In this document: piece by piece, positions 31,973 through 39,117 of the stretch
Position numbering within the stretch: the first letter of the stretch is position 1
Layout: the number at the start of each line of letters is the position of its first letter
Source of the DNA: a bacterium
GTDB lineage: Bacteria > Cyanobacteriota > Vampirovibrionia > Gastranaerophilales > Gastranaerophilaceae
Length of the DNA stretch: 43,223 nt
NCBI GenBank assembly: GCA_017542305.1
Contig: JAFXXK010000027.1
Span: forward strand, 1-43,223
Direction of reading: 5' to 3'
Notes under the pieces: model-generated
Databases searched by the model: none
The model's input: the letters and a program-made list of their open reading frames with translations, nothing else
Told to the model about the DNA's origin: nothing
Made by a program: the position numbers and the translations under genes

Positions 31973-33042
31973 GTGTCATCATACCTGTTTACAATGTTGA
32001 ACAATATTTGAGACAATGTTTGGAGAGTACAATAAATCAAACCCTAAGAGATATAGAAATTATCTGTGTGAATGACTGTTCACCGGATAATTCATTGTCA
32101 ATATTGCAGGAATATGCTGCAAAAGATTCAAGAGTAAAAGTAATTAATCTTGAAGAAAATAAAGGTCCGGGAATTGCGAGAAATACGGCATTAGATGCCG
32201 CTCAGGGTGATTATATAATGTTTTTGGATCCGGATGATTGGTATGAACCCGATGCCTGCGAAACAGCATATAATCAAATATCCAATAACAAAAATGATAT
32301 GGTGATTTTTGGTTATAACAAGTTTGTGGATAATACACAAAAATCATATCTGAAATTAGATACCGTATCTCCGTATATTCCATTTTGCAATCAAAAGAGC
32401 ATAAATTTTTCGGATATTGATATTAATTGGTTAAAAAATGCACATACATGGTTTTATATATATGATAAAAAATTATTAGACAACAATAATGTCAGATACG
32501 GGGAATTTTATCTTTGCGAGGATGTTCCGTTCATTATCAAGGCAACATATTTTGCAAAAGATATATCCGTAATTGTAAAACCTTTATATAATTACAGAGT
32601 ACGAACAACTGCAACAAATCAGTCCTCGAAAAATTATTTATGGCATGATTTAATTAATGCAAGAAAATTCGCATTAGATTTTATTAACAGTACAGAAAAT
32701 AAAGAAAGAACATTACCTCATATCCTATATTTGGTACAATCATTATCTTATTGGTTCATTGTATTCAGAACCAGAGTAGATTATAAGATTCAGAAACAAT
32801 TTTATAATGAGATGCAGCAGATATTTAAACAAATAGAAAAAAATTACAATCTTCTTGATAATACAGATGCTCAAATCAATAAGAAAAGATATAAGAGGAT
32901 TCTTAATAAAAGTTTTGGGAAATATGTGTTTGACTCCTTTGTAAGGGACATTATAACAATAAAAAATCAGCAAATAGACGGCAAACCTCATAAAATTTTA
33001 TCGGTTTTTAAAGGTAAATTCATTGTAGGATTTCAAAAATAA
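31960..33042 (+). CDS. Family 2 glycosyltransferase, paralogue of 29062
   Basis: The 360-aa product starts PKVSVIIPVYNVEQYLRQCL and shows CVNDCSPDNS (about 35-44), ARNTALDAAQGDY (about 70-82) and the metal site LDPDDWYEP (about 86-94), the same plan as the enzyme at 29062 with a longer C-terminal region (about 200-360, with several aromatic and basic stretches). It probably adds a sugar to the polymer made by the adjacent TagF/TagD pair. The end is marked by a terminator at 33054. Confidence 0.92.
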   Translation: MPKVSVIIPVYNVEQYLRQCLESTINQTLRDIEIICVNDCSPDNSLSILQEYAAKDSRVKVINLEENKGPGIARNTALDAAQGDYIMFLDPDDWYEPDACETAYNQISNNKNDMVIFGYNKFVDNTQKSYLKLDTVSPYIPFCNQKSINFSDIDINWLKNAHTWFYIYDKKLLDNNNVRYGEFYLCEDVPFIIKATYFAKDISVIVKPLYNYRVRTTATNQSSKNYLWHDLINARKFALDFINSTENKERTLPHILYLVQSLSYWFIVFRTRVDYKIQKQFYNEMQQIFKQIEKNYNLLDNTDAQINKKRYKRILNKSFGKYVFDSFVRDIITIKNQQIDGKPHKILSVFKGKFIVGFQK

Positions 33043-33053
33043 GTATTATTTAC

Positions 33054-33084
33054 AGAACAATTTGACTTAATTCGGTTCTTTTTA
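33054..33084 (+). terminator. Intrinsic terminator after the TagF/TagD operon
   Basis: AGAACAATT (33054-33062) pairs with AATT (33069-33072) and GTTCT (33075-33079), with a two-base bulge and a six-base loop, and a run of five T follows (33079-33083). The next gene's -35 begins directly after it. Confidence 0.6.
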
Positions 33085-33112
33085 TTGTTATTTGTAAGAA
33101 ATATGCTAAAAT
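33085..33112 (+). promoter_or_regulatory. Promoter of the GT4 gene (leaderless geometry)
   Basis: TTGTTA (33085-33090), a 16-base spacer and TAAAAT (33107-33112) with TGC before it (extended -10). Six bases separate it from the ATG at 33119. Confidence 0.55.
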
Positions 33113-33118
33113 AATCTT

Positions 33119-34195
33119 ATGAAAATTCTATTGATTACAGATTTATATCCTGTTAAGAGTGATGAGGTTACAACCCCAAGAACTTTATATGACTTCGTTC
33201 AGGGATGGATAAGACTGGGACACAGCGTAAAAATAATTAAACCAAACTTTATTTTAAACTCGTTTATCCGCAAAAAACCTTTTTACAAAACAGGCTGGTA
33301 TGAAGATGTTTTCAATGTGAATTATTGGCTGCCTTTTTGCGGCGATATAAGAAAGAAACTCAAAAAATTCTATGATGCAGATTTTGAACCGGATATAATA
33401 ATTGCCCATATGCCGTCAGGCATACTCTTTGCGGATAAGTTCGGCAAACCGTTCTCTGCGGGTATCCATTGTTCCGATATTACCGTTATGACAAATCCGA
33501 AATACATATTTTTTAGGGAAAGAATGTTAAAAGCACTAAAAAATGCCGAAAAAATATTCTGCCGTTCCCATATTTTAAAAAGAAAACTTACAAGCATCTT
33601 TCCCGAATTTGAGAATAAAACATATACGGCTCCGTCAGGCATAGAAGAAAGATTTATAATAAATGATTTTACACATGAAATTCAGCCTGACAATTTGAAG
33701 ATTATTACCTGTGCAAACTTTAAAAAAAGAAAAAATATCGATAAAGTTATATATGCCCTGAAAGATATTTCTGATATAGAACTAACAATAATCGGGGATG
33801 GTGAAAGGAAAAAAGAACTTGAAAAAATAAGTAATATGCCAAAATTTATCGGCAGACTTGAACACGAAGAAGTTCTGAAATACATGCGGCAAAATGATAT
33901 CTTTCTGCTTCCGAGCATTGATGAAACTTTTGGAATGGTTTATCTGGAAGCTATGGCAAGCGGATGCATCCCTGTCTGCACAACAGGCGAAGCTGTTGAC
34001 GGAATTATAAAATCAGGAGAAAACGGTTTTACCGTAAAACCTAAAAAAGAAGATATCCGTAAACTAATTAAACAGATTAAAAATACAAATAAATCCGAGC
34101 TTGCACAGATAAGACAAAATGCTCTTGATACCGTTAAACAATATACTCAAAAAGCATGTTGTGAGAATTATTTTAAAATGCTTTCTGAAAAATAA
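33119..34195 (+). CDS. Family 4 (GT-B) glycosyltransferase
   Basis: The 358-aa product begins KILLITDLYPV. Its C-terminal half has the GT4 pattern: NFKKRKNIDKVIYAL (about 201-215), ELTIIGDGERKKEL (about 221-234), FIGRLEHEEVLKYM (about 242-255), then LPSIDETFGMVYLEAMASG (about 262-280) with the donor-binding Glu, and ENGFTV. It transfers a sugar from a nucleotide sugar to a lipid or glycan acceptor at the inner membrane face. It is separated from the previous operon by a terminator and has its own promoter. A weak stem (AACTC/GAGTT, 34232-34248) followed by TTTT may end the transcript. Confidence 0.92.
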   Translation: MKILLITDLYPVKSDEVTTPRTLYDFVQGWIRLGHSVKIIKPNFILNSFIRKKPFYKTGWYEDVFNVNYWLPFCGDIRKKLKKFYDADFEPDIIIAHMPSGILFADKFGKPFSAGIHCSDITVMTNPKYIFFRERMLKALKNAEKIFCRSHILKRKLTSIFPEFENKTYTAPSGIEERFIINDFTHEIQPDNLKIITCANFKKRKNIDKVIYALKDISDIELTIIGDGERKKELEKISNMPKFIGRLEHEEVLKYMRQNDIFLLPSIDETFGMVYLEAMASGCIPVCTTGEAVDGIIKSGENGFTVKPKKEDIRKLIKQIKNTNKSELAQIRQNALDTVKQYTQKACCENYFKMLSEK

Positions 34196-34290
34196 GTTAA
34201 TTTACATTGATAGGAGTATTTATTTATAAAAAACTCATACAAAGAGTTGATTTTGGCATATTCTTGATAAGTAATCCCCAAAAGCTGACG

Positions 34291-34296
34291 TATAAT
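34291..34296 (+). promoter_or_regulatory. TATAAT box upstream of the 34386-37463 cluster
   Basis: A perfect TATAAT lies about 90 bases before the first gene of the cluster. A TTGATA (34264-34269) is 21 bases upstream, too far for a normal -35, so regulation by an activator is possible. The leader of about 80 bases has no clear structure. Confidence 0.4.
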
Positions 34297-34385
34297 ATAA
34301 AGTAGGTTATATTGACTTTTAAAAAAATAACATTAAAGAAGTTAATGTAGTAGTTAAGAACAATTTTATATAAGGAGAGCCGCTT

Positions 34386-35633
34386 ATGGGTATGGCAGCA
34401 TCACAGGCCAGATGGCTGGCGTTAACAGCGAGAAAAACAAACGTAGAATATGAAGGACAGCAAGTAAACCAGGCTCGTACAGCCCTTGCTATGAAGAGTG
34501 CCAATACCTTTAATGAGCTTCTTGCACTTCAGGTACCGACGGCTCCGAGTTCTCAGGATTATACAAAATTAGAATACACATATCTGGACGGAAATATTAC
34601 GGAAACTATTGAAGATATGACGCTTCTTGAAAATGATCCTGATTACAACTATATGGTTACTCACTACCATTACTCGGATGTATATACCGGTATTCAGAAT
34701 AAATTGGTTAATCCGCAGGTTATGATGGGTACTAACGGTGTTAAAACTTATGATCAGGCAACCGTTAAAAAATCTGATACCGGAACTTATACAGTTAATG
34801 GTGCTACAGCTACACAATTTGTATATCAAGAAGGAACCCCTTCTGCTATAGCATACGATATAATATTGGCAAACTATCCGGATATAGGTAAAGATCCGGA
34901 CTCATTAATGACATATCAAAGCAACGGAGATATTCATTTTACTACAACATCAGATCTTGATGCTGCAATAACAAGCGGTCATCTTTCAAGTTATCACGTT
35001 GAAAATAATATTCCGAAATATGTCGGAAACGCAATATTACAAAGTCTTGACCTGACGGATACTACGGATAAAGCAGCTTATGAACAAATACGCAGAGATC
35101 AGCCTGATTCTGATTTCGCAAAATCCGATGCTTCTGATATTTATAAATGGGTATTTCAGGGTGAAGTCAGATATGCCTGCTTATCAGATTTGAAAAAAGC
35201 TTATGACAGTGCGCCAAGTTCGGCTACACCTACTGAAAATCAGGACAAATTAACATATTATGTTGCAAAAGATTTGAATACCAAAATCGTACGAAAAGAA
35301 AGAGCAATTGTTGATATTAATGAAGCGGGCAGAGTTCAGTCTATCCGATATGAAGATTCAACGGCTACTTACCCGGTTTCAACCAATACCATAACGGATA
35401 CGCAGGCTTATGATGATGCAATGAACCAATATCACTATGATATGGAAGTATATGAAAAGAAGATTGCAGATATCAATGCCAAAACAGAAAAAATTCAGGA
35501 AGAAGACAGAACATTAGAACTAAGATTAAGACAACTTGATACTGAACAGGAAGCTCTCCAGACAGAAATGGAAGCTGTTCAAAAAGTAATTCAGAAGAAT
35601 ATTGAATCTACATTCAAGACATTTGAATCATAG
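34386..35633 (+). CDS. Large protein with helical ends and a variable middle (structural/secreted candidate)
   Basis: The 415-aa product is not matched to a named family, though the N-terminal sequence SQARWLALTARKTNVEYEG is one I associate with lineage-restricted proteins of gut bacteria. Residues 1-50 and about 345-415 are helical and should form coiled coils; the C-terminal part repeats charged heptads (KIQEEDRTLELRLRQLDTEQ). Residues 55-340 look globular and mixed strand/helix, with many Thr, Asp and Tyr. Conserved helical ends around a variable middle resemble flagellin, hook proteins or needle-tip proteins, which pack their ends together. There is no signal peptide. A strong AAGGAG is seven to eight bases before the ATG. 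It is the first gene of a five-gene cluster. Confidence 0.75.
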   Translation: MGMAASQARWLALTARKTNVEYEGQQVNQARTALAMKSANTFNELLALQVPTAPSSQDYTKLEYTYLDGNITETIEDMTLLENDPDYNYMVTHYHYSDVYTGIQNKLVNPQVMMGTNGVKTYDQATVKKSDTGTYTVNGATATQFVYQEGTPSAIAYDIILANYPDIGKDPDSLMTYQSNGDIHFTTTSDLDAAITSGHLSSYHVENNIPKYVGNAILQSLDLTDTTDKAAYEQIRRDQPDSDFAKSDASDIYKWVFQGEVRYACLSDLKKAYDSAPSSATPTENQDKLTYYVAKDLNTKIVRKERAIVDINEAGRVQSIRYEDSTATYPVSTNTITDTQAYDDAMNQYHYDMEVYEKKIADINAKTEKIQEEDRTLELRLRQLDTEQEALQTEMEAVQKVIQKNIESTFKTFES

Positions 35634-35666
35634 TTTTAACAAGTAATCATAATAAGAGAGGCTAAA

Positions 35667-36506
35667 ATGGCATATAAAAACGACAGTTATTTAGTAATAG
35701 CAAACAGGTTCAGCTCAGCAGGGTCAGATGCAAAAGCCCTTTTGTGGGAAACATACGACCAGTTAAGAGATTTAACGGTATCCGGTACAGGTCAGGGTAC
35801 AGGCTGGGGCATGACCGGAAGTTTCTTATACAGAATGGCGAGTTTGTTTGCTCCGTCATCTTATGCTAATTTGTTCGGAAGTTCAGAAACAATGAACGTT
35901 CCCGGCACATCTTATTACTCAAATTTCAACGGCGGTTCAGGATTTGGACTTAATTCATTATATAATTATTCGGGTTTCCCCGGAGGTGCAGCTCCGATAT
36001 CATGGGCAGAAGGCTTTGCAACAGGCGGAGCAGCAACAATAAGCGGCTGGGGCAGCAGTGCAAATACTCAGACTTCATCAGGAATGTCAGGGGTTCCAAC
36101 AGGTTATGCATCAGGCATTGGAGGATTAGCCGACGTAGCAAGTGCAGCAGCTTATGGCGTAGGTGCAGCTAACGGATATGGTTTTGTAGGCAGAAACATT
36201 GTACTTCCTGTTGCCAGCGTAATTTCTGGCTGGGGTGGTATCATGCAGTCCGCAGCACCGTATTTGGGTGAATACGGTTTACCGGCACTCGTTATGGGTA
36301 ATTTGATGCAGGGTATTACATCTCCGGCATTAGCAGCTTACCAGAGAGTTACCGGTAATATCACCGCTAACGCTGATGCAATTCTTTCTAACAAAGTAAG
36401 AAACATTGAAACAGTATGCAAAATGCTTGATACTCAAGGCGATGTATGTAAAAAAATGCTGAAAGAATCCATCGACAGCGACAGTAAAGCTATCCAAAAC
36501 TTATAA
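35667..36506 (+). CDS. Gly/Ser/Ala-rich protein of unknown function
   Basis: The 279-aa product has a short polar N-terminus (about 1-35), a low-complexity middle rich in Gly, Ser, Tyr and Ala (about 40-200, with runs such as YYSNFNGGSGFGLNSLYNYSG), then a helical C-terminal part (about 215-279) with a pair of close cysteines (about 255 and 265). The glycine-rich middle is like surface or fibrous proteins and may insert in membranes (PVASVISGWGGIM). No signal peptide is visible, as in the preceding gene. AGAGG lies before the ATG. Spacing of 33 bases and a shared strand make co-transcription likely. Confidence 0.65.
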   Translation: MAYKNDSYLVIANRFSSAGSDAKALLWETYDQLRDLTVSGTGQGTGWGMTGSFLYRMASLFAPSSYANLFGSSETMNVPGTSYYSNFNGGSGFGLNSLYNYSGFPGGAAPISWAEGFATGGAATISGWGSSANTQTSSGMSGVPTGYASGIGGLADVASAAAYGVGAANGYGFVGRNIVLPVASVISGWGGIMQSAAPYLGEYGLPALVMGNLMQGITSPALAAYQRVTGNITANADAILSNKVRNIETVCKMLDTQGDVCKKMLKESIDSDSKAIQNL

Positions 36507-36510
36507 TAAT

Positions 36511-36747
36511 GTGAAAGACAAGGTTATGAGTGATAACAGGACGTATATACGGGTTATTTTTGACAAGCTTTTAAAAGATAATATAGTATTTAAACTTATC
36601 GATAAAATTGTAAAATTTTATTACACTATATTTTCTCATAATATTAAACAATTAAAGTTTAATCAAAATTATCCGTTATATAATGTGAAAGGTGAGTTCA
36701 GCAATCCTTTCGGAATTGTTAACAGTAAATCAAACATTTTAGATTAA
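36511..36747 (+). CDS. Small basic protein of unknown function
   Basis: A frame of up to 78 codons runs from a GTG at 36511, four bases after the previous stop. An ATG at 36526 gives 73 residues. Neither has a good ribosome site (AAGG is only two bases before the ATG), so translation would probably be coupled to the upstream gene. The product is Lys- and aromatic-rich (FDKLLKDNIVFKLIDKIVKF), probably a helix followed by a loop. It is kept as a weak call because of its place within the cluster. Confidence 0.4.
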   Translation: MKDKVMSDNRTYIRVIFDKLLKDNIVFKLIDKIVKFYYTIFSHNIKQLKFNQNYPLYNVKGEFSNPFGIVNSKSNILD

Positions 36748-36842
36748 GACATGTTAAGAGAAATGTTAAAAATACGCAATAATTTGCAAAAGCGTGTTTT
36801 TATATACATGTAGAAATCTAAAGTGTATAGGAGTAGAACAAA

Positions 36843-37118
36843 ATGTCACTTCAAGATACTTTAGAGATGAATGTAAAAAGAATCGTAGATTTCTTGATAT
36901 ATTCAAAGAACTTCATCATCAGAAAAAGCCCTCTAAAAGCCTTGGTGAACAACATAGTGGAAGGTTTAAAAGATTTCCTGACAATGAAAAAGAAATTAAA
37001 AATGGCTCAGTATCGATTAAACTACCACCAACATCAATTCCACAAAATGGAACAACTGATAGCAGAAAATAATCAACACAGCTTCTTAAAGGGAAATAAT
37101 CTGAATGAAACCAGATAA
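36843..37118 (+). CDS. Small helical basic protein of unknown function
   Basis: The 91-aa product (MSLQDTLEMNVKRIVDFLIY...) is predicted mostly helical and basic, with a His/Gln-rich part near residues 57-75. AGGAG lies nine bases before the ATG. Another frame here (36794-37072) has no ribosome site and is rejected. It stands 15 bases before the last gene of the cluster. Function unknown. Confidence 0.6.
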   Translation: MSLQDTLEMNVKRIVDFLIYSKNFIIRKSPLKALVNNIVEGLKDFLTMKKKLKMAQYRLNYHQHQFHKMEQLIAENNQHSFLKGNNLNETR

Positions 37119-37133
37119 AAGGAAGCAAAGAAA

Positions 37134-37463
37134 ATGGGTTTTGTTACAGACAGTATCAGAATTAGACAACTTTCAGGTCAGGTTATGGACCTCAAGTTTA
37201 AGATTCAGCAAATCACAACAACCAAGATGAGTCTTACAGGTATTAACAGCGACTTAACTAAGGTTGGTACTGATTACGATCCTGAATCTCCGGTTATGAA
37301 AACTTTGCAGCAACGCCAGGAAAAGATTAAGCTGTTAGAAGAAAAGTTAACTATGCAGCAGCATGCTTATCAGTTACAGCTGGAAATGGCAGAGGCAGAA
37401 TTAGCATCCTGCAAAGAAAGATTAAAATCGGAAATTAAAGAAGAATTTAGCTACAGATTATAA
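37134..37463 (+). CDS. Short coiled-coil protein sharing an N-terminal motif with the 415-aa protein
   Basis: The 109-aa product is nearly all helix and looks like a two-helix hairpin. Its start (SIRIRQLSGQVMDLKFKIQQ) lines up with the N-terminal helix of the 415-aa protein (SQARWLALTARKTNVEYEG), with the same positions for Ser, Arg, Leu, an acidic or polar residue and QQ. The rest (about 55-105) is a Gln/Glu/Lys coiled coil with one Cys. Short coiled-coil proteins of this size serve as needle or rod subunits and secretion chaperones in other systems; that is only analogy. AAGGAAG lies before the ATG and a strong terminator follows the stop. Confidence 0.7.
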   Translation: MGFVTDSIRIRQLSGQVMDLKFKIQQITTTKMSLTGINSDLTKVGTDYDPESPVMKTLQQRQEKIKLLEEKLTMQQHAYQLQLEMAEAELASCKERLKSEIKEEFSYRL

Positions 37464-37490
37464 AGATGTCGTTAATATAAATGCAAAAAA

Positions 37491-37526
37491 ACGGCTATCC
37501 TTATCATGGGGATAGTCGTTTTTGTT
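37491..37526 (+). terminator. Intrinsic terminator closing the 34386-37463 cluster
   Basis: ACGGCTATCC (37491-37500) pairs with GGATAGTCGT (37510-37519) with a nine-base loop; a T run (TTTTTGTTT) follows. It separates this cluster from the converging minus-strand array. Confidence 0.85.
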
Positions 37527-37554
37527 TATTTTTTATCTGTTTCTATAATTTGTC

Positions 37555-37712
37555 CTACTTTTCCTTTGTAATGATTATATCATATATTGTGAAAAATGGT
37601 TTAAGTTCGCCCTCTAACATTTTATTCTTTCCTGCCATTACTAAAGGTTTATTTTTTCCCTCCGGATTAAAATCATAGGTATCATAAACTTTTACATGTA
37701 GATTACCAGTTA
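37555..37712 (-). pseudogene. Orphan toxin-tail fragment C
   Basis: Read on the minus strand, this stretch encodes LHVKVYDTYDFNPEGKNK and then PLVMAGKNKMLEGELKPFF, TIYDIII and TKEK before a stop at 37557-37555. It is about 90 percent identical, by eye, to the end of the 368-aa gene (residues about 314-362). It starts directly behind the stop of the 263-aa gene (37714), with no start codon of its own. It is a left-over or spare C-terminal cassette, damaged by an early stop. Confidence 0.8.
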
Positions 37713-37713
37713 T

Positions 37714-38505
37714 TCAATTTAAATCTAAAATATAAATAATAGTATTACCGTTAACTGCTATAGCTCTATAACAGTTAGGTTCCGGTTCTATTACTCTAAT
37801 AGTATATCCGTCTGTTTTATTATCAAGTATATTATCCAGTACATTTTTTGCATAGCCACCACTGTCAAAATAATTACTATTATTGGAATCATTTATAGTC
37901 TTGTTTTCTATTGTATATTTCTTACCTATATTTTTATATTTTTGAGTTTCTTGCTTTATATATTCAGGACTTGCATCAAATTTAAGATAGAATGTAGAAT
38001 CCCCGGTAAAACTGCTTGAAGACCTTAAAAGTTTTATATTTTTTACGTTTTTAGGTATCTCCGTTGGAAAATGTTTCACTGCTTTAGATGTATAACTTGA
38101 TAATGCCTTTTTATAATCCCAAAGTTTTGTATATTCAGGACTATAGAATAACATCCAAATAAATAACTCAAGAACTATGAATATATACAATATCCAAAAA
38201 CTAATATTTAGTACAGATGCCAAAATTTTAGTTATTATTGGGTGTTTACTGTTCGTGTAGTATCCAATTAACCAAATTGTCAAAGATATAATAAAAGGCA
38301 AAAGCAAATAAAAAAGGGTATGAAGTTGTTGAAAACTCGAATATGCATCAAAAAAGAATAAAAAAAATACTCCTATCCAAAAGCACGAAAATATTACGGA
38401 TATTATAGTATAAACTTTTAAATATCTGATTTCTTTATTTGTTTTGTTTAATATGCAATTAAAATAGTTTACTATTTTTTGGATTTTACTAAGTTTTATT
38501 CCCAT
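37714..38505 (-). CDS. Membrane protein, candidate immunity protein B
   Basis: The 263-aa product is not a named family. It has four hydrophobic segments (about 28-50, 60-82, 92-118) in the first half and a soluble C-terminal domain (about 135-263) containing HFPTEIPKNVKNIKLLRS and an FYLKFDASPEY stretch. Its ATG overlaps the end of a toxin-tail fragment (TTATGGGAATAA), the same arrangement as between the 368-aa gene and its own neighbour. This layout, plus the very AT-rich sequence, suggests an immunity protein inherited with a lost toxin. It has no similarity by eye to the 185-aa membrane protein. Confidence 0.6.
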   Translation of the reverse strand: MGIKLSKIQKIVNYFNCILNKTNKEIRYLKVYTIISVIFSCFWIGVFFLFFFDAYSSFQQLHTLFYLLLPFIISLTIWLIGYYTNSKHPIITKILASVLNISFWILYIFIVLELFIWMLFYSPEYTKLWDYKKALSSYTSKAVKHFPTEIPKNVKNIKLLRSSSSFTGDSTFYLKFDASPEYIKQETQKYKNIGKKYTIENKTINDSNNSNYFDSGGYAKNVLDNILDNKTDGYTIRVIEPEPNCYRAIAVNGNTIIYILDLN

Positions 38506-38567
38506 AATTTTTTTAATTTTTCTTTTGGTATGATTATATCATGGATTGTGAAAGTAAATTTAAGGTC
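38496..38567 (-). pseudogene. Orphan toxin-tail fragment B
   Basis: On the minus strand this encodes KDLKFTFTIHDIIIPK followed by EKLKKLWE and a stop (38498-38496). It matches the last 22 residues of the 368-aa protein (ELKPFFTIHDIIIPKEK, then LDELWK). It is joined out of frame to the end of the 185-aa gene, whose stop (38562-38560) lies inside it. The ATG of the 263-aa gene starts within its last codons. Confidence 0.75.
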
Positions 38568-39117
38568 TTTTGATGTAATTCCTTTTTATTTTCAAGTACA
38601 AATCTGCTATAAATTCTACAGACATGTAATATTCAATTTTCTCAAAATTTATAACGGAGTTTTTTGTAATATATCCCCAAAATTTATATATTAAAAAATA
38701 AATAGGGAGAATCCAAAATGAATAATCTTTTACAGCTTCAATTAAACTGACATGAGCATATAATTGTTGTCCGTATATTTTACCAATACAAAAATAATAT
38801 AATCCTATATTGACAAATATTATAATTAATATTTTTTCACACAGTTTTAATTTATTTATTTTCTTAAATATCCCACAAAATATTACTGTTATATATATAT
38901 ATATATGCCAAACTATAATCATTATACAAAACCCAAGAGCCATATCGGCTTGGATGGCTATTTTAATATCATTATCAAGTTCTAAAATTCTCACAATAAA
39001 ATCAGTTATATGTCCCGACACTGTAATACTATTTAGTATTAAAAATAACAGAACACAAAAGAAATAATTTAATATTACCTTTGTGTTCTTATTAAATTTC
39101 TTTTTATCTATTTCCAT
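38560..39117 (-). CDS. Integral membrane protein, candidate immunity protein A
   Basis: The 185-aa product is almost entirely membrane-embedded, with about four helices (near 12-33, 57-82, 92-112 and 130-147) and a short basic C-terminus. It starts inside the last codons of the 368-aa gene (the two overlap by ten bases), so the pair is translationally coupled, as toxin and immunity genes often are. No family is recognised. Codon use and base composition are very AT-rich compared with the flanking housekeeping genes. The final residues (KRP) and stop derive from the junction with toxin-tail fragment B. Confidence 0.6.
   Translation of the reverse strand: MEIDKKKFNKNTKVILNYFFCVLLFLILNSITVSGHITDFIVRILELDNDIKIAIQADMALGFCIMIIVWHIYIYITVIFCGIFKKINKLKLCEKILIIIFVNIGLYYFCIGKIYGQQLYAHVSLIEAVKDYSFWILPIYFLIYKFWGYITKNSVINFEKIEYYMSVEFIADLYLKIKRNYIKRP

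Noticed and set aside
34232-34254. Stem AACTC/GAGTT with TTTT as a terminator after the GT4 gene
   Set aside because: Only five pairs with a bulge before the T run; too weak to list as a feature.
36794-37072. Alternative 92-codon frame in the 34386-37463 cluster
   Set aside because: No ribosome site, and it is out of frame with the better supported 36843-37118 gene.
38880-38906. Run of alternating TA as a microsatellite of interest
   Set aside because: Short and within a very AT-rich membrane-protein gene; it is explained by Ile/Tyr codons.
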